From Bin87 sp965204685 (lineage in GTDB: Bacteria; Chloroflexota; Dehalococcoidia; Lucifugimonadales; UBA3495): a DNA stretch of 64,000 bases. This document shows, in pieces, positions 42,107 through 49,912 of this stretch. The notes beneath the pieces are model-generated. The model was not told the DNA's origin and made no database searches. It saw only the letters and a list, made by a program, of their open reading frames with translations. Every line of letters begins with the position of its first letter. The first letter of the stretch is position 1. The stretch covers positions 744,001 to 808,000 of the forward strand of contig OZ242004.1 in assembly GCA_965204685.1 (NCBI GenBank), in the 5' to 3' direction. The translations under genes and the position numbers were made by a program.

Positions 42107-42292
42107 TTAATTGTACCCATAGTTCCGCAACATCTCGTCGATAGGCCGGCTTTCTTCATATTTGAACAGCCGATTTCCGGGGTCAAACACCTGGAAATCG
42201 GCTTTGACTTTTTGCAGGACTTTTTGGAGGGCATACAAAGGGCTTTTCAAGTCCATTCGGGCTTCAACAGATGGTTGCTTACAACCCGACAT
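42107..42292 (-). CDS. Small hypothetical protein
   Basis: A 61-residue ORF, MSGCKQPSVEARMDLKSPLY onward, containing LQKVLQKVKADFQVFDPGN and ending PIDEMLRNYGYN. The composition (charged helix, then aromatic strand-like region, no low-complexity) looks like a real protein, perhaps a remnant of a larger one next to the insertion sequence. The frame is open to 42355, but that part reads through a palindrome. No family recognised and the ribosome site is weak. Confidence 0.4.
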   Translation of the reverse strand: MSGCKQPSVEARMDLKSPLYALQKVLQKVKADFQVFDPGNRLFKYEESRPIDEMLRNYGYN

Positions 42293-42324
42293 TGATTGTG
42301 CCCAATCGGCGACAGTAAAATAAC

Positions 42325-42348
42325 CGGGGCGCTCGTCAGAGCGCCCCG
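42325..42348. repeat. GGGGCG-type hairpin
   Basis: CGGGGCGCTC and GAGCGCCCCG form a perfect 10-bp stem around GTCA. It has the same GGGGCG...CGCCCC outer bases as the palindromes at 26615 and 39690, with different inner bases. Confidence 0.7.
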
Positions 42349-42367
42349 CATTCATTCAAACGAAGTT

Positions 42368-42433
42368 GCGGGCCAGGAAAAGCAGTCCTGACCCGCGTGC
42401 TTCAAAAAACCAACCACGCACGGGAGGATTTTT
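42368..42433 (+). promoter_or_regulatory. Folded leader of the 33-codon ORF
   Basis: GCGGG-CAGGA and TCCTG-CCCGC (42368-42396) form a 10-bp stem with one mismatch. CGTGC (42396-42400) can pair with GCACG (42418-42422), whose end overlaps the first G of the ribosome site GGGAGGA (42422-42428). The ATG follows at 42434. Confidence 0.45.
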
Positions 42434-42535
42434 ATGGAAGCCGTTTTTGTTTTGTTCGCCAACATCGGCCTCTGCGTTGCTGCTTTTGCGGTCGTTGACC
42501 AACTGTTCCAGCAACACAAGGCATGGCGACGCTAG
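42434..42535 (+). CDS. 33-residue single-span membrane peptide
   Basis: The ORF reads MEAVFVLFANIGLCVAAFAV then VDQLFQQHKAWRR: one hydrophobic span (residues 3-21) and a basic, Gln-rich tail that would stay in the cytoplasm. GGGAGG (42422-42427) is 6 bases before the ATG, an excellent site for such a short frame. Folded sequences lie on both sides. The layout matches small membrane regulators or type I toxin peptides. It resembles the 23-residue peptide at 39.6 kb in size and setting, not in sequence. Confidence 0.5.
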   Translation: MEAVFVLFANIGLCVAAFAVVDQLFQQHKAWRR

Positions 42536-42550
42536 GCGGAATTCCTCACC

Positions 42551-42616
42551 ACTTGCAAAACACGGCGAGGATAAGCCTCGCGGACATTAAAATCCGAAAC
42601 TGCCCGTTTTGCAAGT
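42551..42616. other. Folded element after the 33-codon ORF
   Basis: ACTTGCAAAAC (42551-42561) and GTTTTGCAAGT (42606-42616) form a perfect 11-bp outer stem. Inside are hairpin GCGAGG-ATAAG-CCTCGC (42565-42581) and a small GGA/TCC hairpin, giving a three-way junction. It could be a 3' end structure of the peptide mRNA or an independent RNA. No T-run follows. Confidence 0.45.
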
Positions 42617-42634
42617 ACCTCGGCGGGGCCGTTG

Positions 42635-42662
42635 TTGACTTACACACCCCCGCGCCGATAGG
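42635..42662 (+). promoter_or_regulatory. Candidate promoter for the crotonase-tlyA unit
   Basis: TTGACT (42635-42640) and GATAGG (42657-42662) are spaced by 16 bases, about 45 bases before the crotonase ATG. Confidence 0.4.
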
Positions 42663-42707
42663 CTTTTCGCGCTGTCCCACCCCGACCATATCCAGGAGCG
42701 CCCTCCG

Positions 42708-43544
42708 ATGACCGATACTGCCGCCGTACAGAACCCAGCCTCCGATATTCCGGTGGACGCCAACGGGCACATCCTCGTGCGGCGGGAACCGCCGGTGGCC
42801 ACCGTAACCATCAACCGGCCGGCCCAGCGCAACGCCATCTCCCTGGATATGTGGGTGCAGTTGACCGAACTGCTGCGCGACCTGGACGCCGACCGGGACG
42901 TGCGCTGCGTCGTGATCGCCGGCGCGGGCGACGAGGCCTTTTCCGCCGGCGCGGACATCAGCGATTTCGAGCAGCACCGCAGTGACTCGACCAAGGGGCG
43001 CGTGTACAACGCCGCCGTGGACGGGCTGCTGGAGACCGTGGCGGAGATCGGCACCCCCGTGATTTCGATGATCCGCGGGTTCGCCGCCGGCGGTGGCTGC
43101 GAACTCGCCGTCGCCACCGACCTCCGCATCGCCGCTGAGGGCAGCCGCCTGGGCATTCCGGTGGCGCGCCTGGGCATCACCATCGGACACCGAGAGATGT
43201 ACGGGCTGGTGAACCTGGTGGGCAAGGGCAACGCTCTGTACATCCTCCTGTCGGGTCGGCTGCTGGATGCCGACGAGGCCCTGCGCATTGGCCTGGTGAA
43301 CCAGGTGGTTCCCGTCGACCGGCTGGAAGAGGTCACCTACAAGCTGGCCGCCGACATCGCCGCCCTGGCTCCCCTGTCCCACGCGGTCAACAAGAAGACC
43401 ATGAACCAGGTGTTGGCCAAGCCTTCACTGGACCTGACCCCCGATGAGGCCGACCTGCCCCTGACCCAGTTCGACACCCGCGACTACCACGAGGGTTTTC
43501 GCGCCTTCCTGGAAAAACGCCGGCCCCATTTCATCGGCGAGTAG
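42708..43544 (+). CDS. Enoyl-CoA hydratase/isomerase (crotonase) family protein
   Basis: A 278-residue crotonase. The oxyanion-hole segments are EAFSAGADISDFEQHR and IRGFAAGGGCELAVATDLRI, and LGIPVARLGITIGHREMYGL follows, where classic hydratases have one catalytic Glu; here a Glu (HREM) is nearby. The C-terminal DYHEGFRAFLEKRRPHFIGE is typical. The substrate is an unspecified acyl-CoA. It overlaps the start of tlyA by one base if the GTG start of tlyA is used, so the two may be co-transcribed, although their functions are unrelated. It is only distantly like the crotonase at 2.6-3.4 kb. Confidence 0.88.
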   Translation: MTDTAAVQNPASDIPVDANGHILVRREPPVATVTINRPAQRNAISLDMWVQLTELLRDLDADRDVRCVVIAGAGDEAFSAGADISDFEQHRSDSTKGRVYNAAVDGLLETVAEIGTPVISMIRGFAAGGGCELAVATDLRIAAEGSRLGIPVARLGITIGHREMYGLVNLVGKGNALYILLSGRLLDADEALRIGLVNQVVPVDRLEEVTYKLAADIAALAPLSHAVNKKTMNQVLAKPSLDLTPDEADLPLTQFDTRDYHEGFRAFLEKRRPHFIGE

Positions 43545-44329
43545 TGGTCAACTCCATGCCAGACTCCCCGCAGCGGAAACCGCGCCGGCAGACCCGCCAA
43601 CGCGCCGACGTGCTGCTGGTGGAGCGGGGCCTGGTGGAGAGCCGCGAGCAGGCCCAAGCCCTGATCATGGCCGGCGCGGTGATTTCGCCGTCGGGGCCGG
43701 TGCCGAAGGCCGGTACGTTTCTGGAACCCGACACGCCCCTGGAACTGCGCCAGCGGCTGCCCTACGTCAGCCGCGGTGGCGTCAAGCTGGCCCATGCCCT
43801 GGACACCTGGGCGCAACCCCACGGCATCGTACTTGAAGGCATAACCGCCCTGGACGTGGGGGCATCCACCGGCGGGTTTACCGACTGCCTGCTCCAGCGC
43901 GGCGCATCCCGCGTCTACGCCGTCGACGTCGGACACGGCCAACTGCACTACCGGCTGCGCCAGGACCCACGGGTAACGTGCCTGGAGAAGGTCAACGCGC
44001 GTTACCCCTTTGACCTGCCCGAGCCGGTCGATCTCCTGGTCGCCGACGTCTCTTTCATATCCCTCACCATGGCGTTGCCCGAGCCATTGGCGCATCTCAA
44101 GGCTGGCGGCTACGCCATCACGCTCATCAAGCCCCAGTTCGAGGCCCGCCGCGGTGAGGTCGGCCGGGGCGGTATCATCCGTAGCGACGCCCTCCGCGAA
44201 GACATCCTCGCCAGGATCCAGGGGTGGTTGGCCTCCCGCGATGATGTCATCCTGCTCGATACGATCCCCTCGCCGATCACGGGGGACGCTGGGAACCGCG
44301 AGTTCCTGACTCTGCTGCGCAAGGGTTGA
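43544..44329 (+). CDS. tlyA: TlyA family rRNA (cytidine-2'-O)-methyltransferase
   Basis: The GTG at 43544 overlaps the crotonase stop; ATG 43556 is an alternative. About 261 residues. Residues about 20-75 form the S4 RNA-binding domain (RADVLLVERGLVESREQAQA followed by LIMAGAV). The FtsJ-like methyltransferase follows: SRGGVKLAHALDTW, the SAM motif ALDVGASTGGFTDCLLQRGA, VDVGHGQLHYRLRQDPRVTC and LIKPQFEARRGEVGRGGIIR. TlyA methylates ribosomal RNA and affects capreomycin-type drug susceptibility in bacteria that have it. Catalytic Lys in LIKPQF is present. Confidence 0.92.
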   Translation: MVNSMPDSPQRKPRRQTRQRADVLLVERGLVESREQAQALIMAGAVISPSGPVPKAGTFLEPDTPLELRQRLPYVSRGGVKLAHALDTWAQPHGIVLEGITALDVGASTGGFTDCLLQRGASRVYAVDVGHGQLHYRLRQDPRVTCLEKVNARYPFDLPEPVDLLVADVSFISLTMALPEPLAHLKAGGYAITLIKPQFEARRGEVGRGGIIRSDALREDILARIQGWLASRDDVILLDTIPSPITGDAGNREFLTLLRKG

Positions 44330-44446
44330 ACGCCGACGTAATCCGAACCCTACATACACAGATCCAAATCGAAACCGTCAACGTACATCGACTTTCAGAT
44401 ATCCAACGATTTTCATGTACTTTCAGGCCGCCGTCGGGAGACCGAG

Positions 44447-47400
44447 ATGATAATTCTGACCAAGTTGGCCCTGCAAAGTCGGACGGTCACCGTCATGATC
44501 CTGATCCTGGTGCTGGCTGGCGGCATCTACGCCTACCAGCAGTTGCAGCAGGAGCTTTTCCCCGAGATCAGCCTGCGCGTCATCAACGTCTCGACTTCCT
44601 ACCAGCAGGGCACGCCGTACCAGGTTTCCCAGGAGGTCACCAAGCCCATTGAGGACCTGATCATCGGCATGGAGGGCCTCGATGAAGTGACATCCACGTC
44701 ACGGTCTAACCGTTCCCAGGTGCGGGCCAGCTTCGAAAACAACGTGGACATCGAGGAGGCGGAGGCGGAAATCGTCAGCCGGGTATCCGGTCTGCGGCTC
44801 CCGGACGCCGCCGGCGACCCCCGCGTGTTCGAGCTGACCCCCAACCAGCGGCCGGTGATGGAGTTGAGCGTAGCCGGCCAGCGGGACATCCCCGAACTGC
44901 TCCGAATTGTGGAGCGGCAGATCGCGCCGCCGATCCAGGCGGTGCCGGGCGTGTTCGAAGTTGACATTGAGGGCGGCGTCAATGAGCAGGTAGTCGTCAC
45001 CGTGGACCCCACATCACTGAATACCTACGGATTGTCCATACAGAACGTTATCGGCGCGCTGCAGAGCAACTCCGTGGACGTCAACGCCGGCAGCGTGGAG
45101 TCCGCCGACGGCACCGTGACGGTCCGCGCCTTTCATGGCTACACCGACCTGGATACCATCCGAAACCTGCCGGTAGGTTTTTCCCGCCCCGCCGGATCGC
45201 CGGAATCGCCTCGCCCCTCCAGCAGCAACGCCACCCCGATCCGGATGTCGGAAGTTGCCGACGTTCGGGTCGCCACCCCGGAAGCCACCACCATCTCCCG
45301 CACCAACGGCCAGCCCAGCGTCAGCCTGAACGTTCACAAGACCGGCGACGGCAACACCATCGAAATCACACACCGCATCGACGAGTTGCTGGCGGACCTG
45401 CACGAACGACTTCCGCCCGACCTGGAAATCTCGGTGATCGAAAGCCAGGCTCCCCGCCTGGAGGAAGAACTGGGCAAAGTTCTCGGGCAGGGTATGCAGG
45501 GCTTTTGCTTCGCCGTGGCCGCGGTGTTCCTCTTCCTGCTGCAACTGCGGCCGCGGCCTTTTGCCGGCATCGCCAACGCCATCCGGCCCACCATCATCAT
45601 CGCGCTGTCCATCCCCCTCAGCGTGATGATAACGATGCTGGTCATGGTCCTGTTCGACTGGACGCTGAACTTCATGAGCCTGGCCGGCCTGGCCATCGCC
45701 GTCGGCCGCATCGTCGACGACAGCATCGTGGTGCTGGAGAATATCTACCGGCACATCCAGGAGGGCAGTCCCCGCGCCCTGGCCGTGATCGCCGCTACCC
45801 AGGAGGTCAGCCCGCCGGTCGTCGCATCCACTCTGACCACGGTGGCGGTTTTCGTTCCCCTGGGCTTCCTGCCGGGAGTAGTGGGGCAATTCTTCTCGCC
45901 CTTTGCCCAGACGGTGTGCGTTTCCCTCCTGGCGTCCACGCTGGTCGCCCTGACCGCCGTTCCGGTGCTGGCGTCCTGGTTCCTGCGCACCGGCGACATG
46001 GCCCACGATCCCGCGAACCCTCGGGGCGACACCTACCTGCAGAAGCTGTACACCCCCGTCCTCCGGTTGGCTTTGCGCTATCGGCTGATAACCGCCATCG
46101 TCAGCGTCCTGGTGGTGCTGGCCAGCCTGACGCTCATCCGCCAACTACCCATCGAACTGTTCTCCCAGGGACGTACCGAGGGCATCCGCATCGACCTCAC
46201 CCTCAGCGGCAATCCCTCCACCGTCCAACTCGTCGAAGAAGTCAGCGAGGTTGAAGGCATGCTGGACGAGTTTGTCGCCACAGGAGCCGCCGAGAGTTAT
46301 CAGGTGACCCTGGGCGCCAGCAGTCGCAGCTTCGGGTCCACCGCCGACGCAGCCTTCGACCGGGCCGGGTTCAACGTACTGCTGGGAGAGAACGCTCCGG
46401 ACGACCTCGACGAACGGATCCGGAACGCCCTGCCGGAAAAGCCCGGCGTCACCACCCGGGTTTTTGCTGACTCCGGCGGGCCGGGACGCGGCGGCGGTCT
46501 GCGCCTCACCCTCACCGGCGCCAACTACGAAGACGTGCGCATCGCCACCGACCGGCTGCGGGCCGCCGTGGAACGCGACCCCGGCGTGCGCAACGTGCAG
46601 ACCAATATCGTGGACGGCAGAGAGGAGCTTACTATCGCCATCGACCCCGACGCCGCCGGACGCTACGGCCTGTCCACGATGAGCGTCGCCAACCAGATCC
46701 GCACCTGGATGCGCGGCAGCGACGTCGCCGAGATCGACGTGGGTGGCGAAACTCTGGACGTGGTGGTGCGCGCGGTTGCCGAAGCCGTGGACGACCCGTC
46801 GGATCTCCCGCTCCTGCCCATCGGTAGCAACGCCGGCGCCATTCCGTTGGGCAGCATCGCCGACACCAGGCATACCGTGGGACCCAGCGTGGTCACTCAC
46901 TACAACGGCCACCGTTCCGCCACTATCTCCGGACGCCTGGCCGGACGGGACGCCGGCGCCATCGGCGAGCGCGTCGACGCCATCGTCGCCGCCACTCCTC
47001 TGCCCCCCGGCGTCAGCGTTCGCTCCGGCGGCACCTTCAGCGACATCCGGGAGGAGTTCAACAACGTCTACGTCGCCATGGTCATCGGCGTCTCCCTGGT
47101 GTACCTGGTGATGGTGGCCACCCTGGGCTCGCTGAAAATTCCCTTCATTGTGGTGCTCAGTATGCCCCTGGCCGTAGTGGGCGCCCTGATCGCGCTGGTG
47201 ATCACCGACCGGTCGCTGAGCCTGCCGGCGCTGATGGGGTTCCTGCTGCTGGTGGGCATCGTGGTGACCAACGCCATCGTACTGCTTACTTTCGTACACC
47301 AGCAGCGCCGGGCCGGCCTGGAGCCGCTGGCGGCGGTGATGTCCGCCGGCCGCACCCGCGTGCGGCCCATCCTGATGACTGCCTTCACTACCATCCTGGC

Positions 47401-47671
47401 GTTGATCCCGCTTTCGATGAGCGAATCGGCCGGCCTGGTGGGCGCTGAGTTGGCCACGGTGGTAATTGGAGGGTTGATCAGCTCCACTTTCCTGACGCTG
47501 GTGGCGGTCCCGGTGGTTTACATGCTCTTCGAGGAATCCATCCCCAACCTCTATCGCCGCGTGCTGCGGCTGTTTGGGATCCGGTCAAGCCGGCCCGCAG
47601 CCGCCGATCAGTCCGAAGAACTCGGGCCACTGACCGGCGAAGCCTCCGCCGCCGGTCCGGGCAACGATTAG
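44447..47671 (+). CDS. RND family efflux transporter, inner-membrane pump
   Basis: A 1074-residue AcrB/MdtB-type pump. The N-terminal helix and porter domain begin KLALQSRTVTVMILILVLAG, then ELFPEISLRVINVSTSYQQG and TKPIEDLIIGMEGLDEVTST. The transmembrane proton-relay helix reads IAVGRIVDDSIVVLENIYRH, with both Asp residues present (about 423-436) and Arg where Met/Leu is usual. The C-terminal half repeats the architecture, with GIVVTNAIVLLTFVHQQRRA. No membrane-fusion or outer-membrane partner is encoded next to it, as expected if the organism is a monoderm, where such pumps act alone or export lipids or signals. Confidence 0.9.
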   Translation: MIILTKLALQSRTVTVMILILVLAGGIYAYQQLQQELFPEISLRVINVSTSYQQGTPYQVSQEVTKPIEDLIIGMEGLDEVTSTSRSNRSQVRASFENNVDIEEAEAEIVSRVSGLRLPDAAGDPRVFELTPNQRPVMELSVAGQRDIPELLRIVERQIAPPIQAVPGVFEVDIEGGVNEQVVVTVDPTSLNTYGLSIQNVIGALQSNSVDVNAGSVESADGTVTVRAFHGYTDLDTIRNLPVGFSRPAGSPESPRPSSSNATPIRMSEVADVRVATPEATTISRTNGQPSVSLNVHKTGDGNTIEITHRIDELLADLHERLPPDLEISVIESQAPRLEEELGKVLGQGMQGFCFAVAAVFLFLLQLRPRPFAGIANAIRPTIIIALSIPLSVMITMLVMVLFDWTLNFMSLAGLAIAVGRIVDDSIVVLENIYRHIQEGSPRALAVIAATQEVSPPVVASTLTTVAVFVPLGFLPGVVGQFFSPFAQTVCVSLLASTLVALTAVPVLASWFLRTGDMAHDPANPRGDTYLQKLYTPVLRLALRYRLITAIVSVLVVLASLTLIRQLPIELFSQGRTEGIRIDLTLSGNPSTVQLVEEVSEVEGMLDEFVATGAAESYQVTLGASSRSFGSTADAAFDRAGFNVLLGENAPDDLDERIRNALPEKPGVTTRVFADSGGPGRGGGLRLTLTGANYEDVRIATDRLRAAVERDPGVRNVQTNIVDGREELTIAIDPDAAGRYGLSTMSVANQIRTWMRGSDVAEIDVGGETLDVVVRAVAEAVDDPSDLPLLPIGSNAGAIPLGSIADTRHTVGPSVVTHYNGHRSATISGRLAGRDAGAIGERVDAIVAATPLPPGVSVRSGGTFSDIREEFNNVYVAMVIGVSLVYLVMVATLGSLKIPFIVVLSMPLAVVGALIALVITDRSLSLPALMGFLLLVGIVVTNAIVLLTFVHQQRRAGLEPLAAVMSAGRTRVRPILMTAFTTILALIPLSMSESAGLVGAELATVVIGGLISSTFLTLVAVPVVYMLFEESIPNLYRRVLRLFGIRSSRPAAADQSEELGPLTGEASAAGPGND

Positions 47672-47853
47672 CGCTTGGGGCGCTCAACGGCTCCGCGCGC
47701 TCGACATTCCGAAGCGGCGGGTTCTCCCGGTGGCCCGCCGCGCCGAGATGGGGCTGCCTGCATCCGGTGCCCTGGCCGGCCGTTTACCGGGCGGAAATTC
47801 AGGTATGATATTCGCGCTGATGCACCAGCTATCATTTTCACAAGGAGGCGACG

Positions 47854-48243
47854 ATGGCTACCGTCGGAGACGATGCCGTCGCTCAATGCGTCGAACAGGC
47901 CGTTGCCTTCCTGGCACAGTCGGATCGTGAATTCGACTCGGGAGACCGCCGTCAAGGCTCGGAAAAACTCTATGGCGCGGCCACACAAGCCGTTATCGCT
48001 GCAGCCAAACAGCGTGGCTGGCAATACCGGACTCACCGCGCCACCAAAAACGCGGTCGTCCGGCTGGAATCGGAGTACCAGGATCCGTTGTTGGCTGCCG
48101 GATTTCTCGCCGCGGAAAAGTTCCACAAGAACTTCTTTCACGACGAGATGGAAGACTACGAAATCGTAGCCGACCGGCCCATCGTTCACCGCTTTGTGAA
48201 CCGCCTGGTGACCCTGGTCAACGACTATGCACCGGACGCCTGA
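47854..48243 (+). CDS. PaREP1/HEPN-like protein
   Basis: AAGGAGG (47842-47848) precedes the ATG. The 129-residue helical protein has GDRRQGSEKLYGAATQAVIA followed by AAKQRGWQYRTHRATKNAV, and AAEKFHKNFFHDEMEDYEIV near the C-terminus. This is the PaREP1-type pattern (a HEPN-like four-helix bundle with conserved Lys/His/Tyr positions). HEPN relatives include RNase toxins, and PaREP1 proteins often lack a known partner. No antitoxin-like gene is adjacent. Role unknown. Confidence 0.7.
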   Translation: MATVGDDAVAQCVEQAVAFLAQSDREFDSGDRRQGSEKLYGAATQAVIAAAKQRGWQYRTHRATKNAVVRLESEYQDPLLAAGFLAAEKFHKNFFHDEMEDYEIVADRPIVHRFVNRLVTLVNDYAPDA

Positions 48244-48294
48244 TTCAACGCGACAAGCTCAATGCAAATTGCATGTTGCCAAAAGGAGAAGAAC

Positions 48295-48618
48295 ATGTAC
48301 GTACTGCGAAGAATTTTCAAGACCAAGCCCGGCGAGGCCCGCCGCGTGGCCAGCCTGCTCCAGAAGCAGGCCCAGATCTACCACGACGCCGGCCAGCGCA
48401 GCGAGTTCCGGGTCTATTTCAACGGCGCCACCACTCCGGCGGAACAGGACGTCGTCATTCTCGAGTGGACCGATGAAGCCTTGATGTCGCCCATGCGAGG
48501 CGACAATCAGCTGCCTCAGGCCGCCCTGGATGTGGGCGGACAGATCAGGCCACTGGTGGAGAGCAACCGCATCGAATTCTGGGAGCTGATGTCGCCCGAC
48601 AAGATGATGGACGTCTAG
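48295..48618 (+). CDS. Hypothetical small protein, dimeric alpha/beta-barrel-like
   Basis: The ATG at 48295 (MYVLRRIFKTKPGEARRVAS) has AAAAGGAG six bases upstream. 107 residues. The pattern of an N-terminal strand, a helix containing VASLLQKQAQIYHDAG, then strands EFRVYFNG and VVILEWTDEAL, resembles the ABM/NIPSNAP-type ferredoxin-like folds that form dimeric barrels and bind small molecules or haem. There is no clear catalytic motif. It lies between the PaREP1-like and PncC-like genes with its own ribosome site and is probably co-transcribed with the latter. Confidence 0.6.
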   Translation: MYVLRRIFKTKPGEARRVASLLQKQAQIYHDAGQRSEFRVYFNGATTPAEQDVVILEWTDEALMSPMRGDNQLPQAALDVGGQIRPLVESNRIEFWELMSPDKMMDV

Positions 48619-48645
48619 CGCCCCACACATTCAGGAGGCAGCATC

Positions 48646-49116
48646 GTGGAAGTAGCACAGGTGGCGGAGATACTCTTGGAGCGCGGACAGACCGTGTCCG
48701 TGGCCGAGGCCTGCACCAACGGCCTGCTCGGCTATACGCTGGGCACCATCCCGGGCGCGTCCCGATTTTTCCCGGGCGGCGTCGTCGCCTACACCGGCGG
48801 GCTGAAGGAGAAGATCCTCGGCGTGCCCGATGAGCTTTATGAGACCGCCGGCAGCGTCAGCCGGGAAATGGCCCTCGCCATGGCCCGTGGCGCCCTCGAA
48901 CTCACCGGCACCGATTTCGCCCTTTCGACCACCGGCGTAACCGGCCCGGCCGCGGGACGTAGCGGGCTGCCCATCGGCACCTTCTGGATCGGCCTGGCCG
49001 TCAAGGATGGCGAGGACGCCGCCATCGAGATCCGCGTCGGCGGCGACCGCGACGCCACCAAGCACGGCGCGGTGCAGGCCGCCATCGACCTGCTGGGCAA
49101 GGAGCTGACCGGCTAG
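48646..49116 (+). CDS. CinA C-terminal domain / PncC-like protein, catalytic Ser replaced
   Basis: A GTG start with AGGAGG upstream; 156 residues, a stand-alone CinA C-terminal domain. Family motifs are VAEACTNGLLGYTLGTIPGA, FPGGVVAYTGGLKEKILGVP, TGVTGPAAGRSGLPIGTFWI and a C-terminal helix. In NMN deamidases the first motif is ESCTGG with a catalytic Ser; here it is E-A22-C-T-N-G, so the Ser is Ala and one Gly is Asn. The Tyr and Lys of the AY...K motif are kept. Deamidation of nicotinamide mononucleotide by the known mechanism is therefore doubtful; a non-enzymatic or altered role is possible. Confidence 0.82.
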   Translation: MEVAQVAEILLERGQTVSVAEACTNGLLGYTLGTIPGASRFFPGGVVAYTGGLKEKILGVPDELYETAGSVSREMALAMARGALELTGTDFALSTTGVTGPAAGRSGLPIGTFWIGLAVKDGEDAAIEIRVGGDRDATKHGAVQAAIDLLGKELTG

Positions 49117-49434
49117 CGGGAGTCGAGCGCCTCGCGGGAAATGCCTGATGAGTTTCGCGCGGGCGCTCGGCGATACCCTCATAAATCCGCCGGCGCGGCA
49201 TTCCCCGCGGTGGTGGGTATCCCGCGTCGCCCCGCCAGCCGTGACCACGGCAGAGTTTATAATGGCGGTAGCCACGCTGCTCCGCCATACGGAGCTTGGG
49301 CAACTTGAGCACCTGCTGGTCGCCGCCAACATCTTGGATAGAGCCGTCACTACAACTCACATTGATCCGGTCACATTGATCCGGCGGTGACCCTCGCAGT
49401 TCTGGCGATAAGCCACATCGGAGGCAATCGCATC
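49117..49434. other. Intergenic region with a tandem 14-base repeat
   Basis: No convincing gene is seen; an 80-codon frame at 49148-49390 has unlikely composition. A perfect TATAAT (49258-49263) has no good -35. TCACATTGATCCGG occurs twice in direct tandem (49357-49370 and 49371-49384). GGAGG follows near 49420, serving the next small gene. Confidence 0.5.
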
Positions 49435-49620
49435 ATGGCGCTACTGGAAATTTTGATGAAGCCGCTGCTCGACGCCCAACTGGAAGCCGGAATTGAGATA
49501 GGCAAAGCAGAAGTCACCAAGGAATTTGAGGCCTGGAAGGAGCGACAGCGAGCCGCCGGCGTCGAGTTTGTTGACGATGATGAACCCGAAAACGACGAAT
49601 CCCCACCGTCCGACCAGTAG
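49435..49620 (+). CDS. Small charged helical protein, tandem copy 1
   Basis: A 61-residue protein (MALLEILMKPLLDAQLEAGI) with a hydrophobic N-terminal helix, then an EIGKAEVTKEFEAWKERQRA coiled-coil-like helix and the tail AGVEFVDDDEPENDE. GGAGG precedes the ATG by about 10 bases. The next ORF is a clear paralog, sharing AWKxRQRAAGVEFVDDD. I know of no function. The start is chosen because the paralogs begin at the same place. Confidence 0.55.
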   Translation: MALLEILMKPLLDAQLEAGIEIGKAEVTKEFEAWKERQRAAGVEFVDDDEPENDESPPSDQ

Positions 49621-49648
49621 CGTCGCCGTGCCGGGCGGCCGGCTCACC

Positions 49649-49912
49649 GTGAAGGTGCTGGAATTTCTGCTTAAACCGCTGCTCAAAGCCCAGTGGCAAG
49701 CCGGGTATGAGATCAGCATGAAGGAAAGCAAAGCAGCCGCCAATGCGGCGGCTAGTACAGCGGCCGAAGCGCGGTTTGAAGCATGGAAAGCGCGACAACG
49801 CGCCGCCGGCGTCGAATTCGTTGACGACGACACGCCGCAGGAACATCCGCCGACTTTGCGCCGACAGCCCGCCTTTGATACGAAGCCAACATTCCCCCAG
49901 GAGCGACCATGA
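49649..49912 (+). CDS. Small charged helical protein, tandem copy 2
   Basis: From GTG 49649 (VKVLEFLLKPLLKAQWQAGY) the protein has 87 residues; ATG 49577 would give a longer form that overlaps copy 1. It shows the same plan as copy 1: hydrophobic start, an Ala-rich helix enlarged by NAAASTAAEA, then FEAWKARQRAAGVEFVDDD and a Pro-rich tail. It overlaps the LLM monooxygenase start by four bases (ATGA). The conserved charged block between copies implies selection rather than chance. Confidence 0.5.
   Translation: MKVLEFLLKPLLKAQWQAGYEISMKESKAAANAAASTAAEARFEAWKARQRAAGVEFVDDDTPQEHPPTLRRQPAFDTKPTFPQERP

Noticed and set aside
42551..42616. Hammerhead-type ribozyme
   Set aside because: The element has a three-way-junction shape and a GAAAC after one hairpin, but the required CUGANGA core is missing.
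44413..44446. An earlier start for the RND pump
   Set aside because: The upstream bases have no in-frame start with a ribosome site; ATG 44447 begins exactly at the family N-terminus.
49148..49390. 80-codon plus-strand ORF between the PncC-like and small charged protein genes
   Set aside because: No ribosome site, unlikely composition and no domain; it crosses the tandem 14-base repeat.
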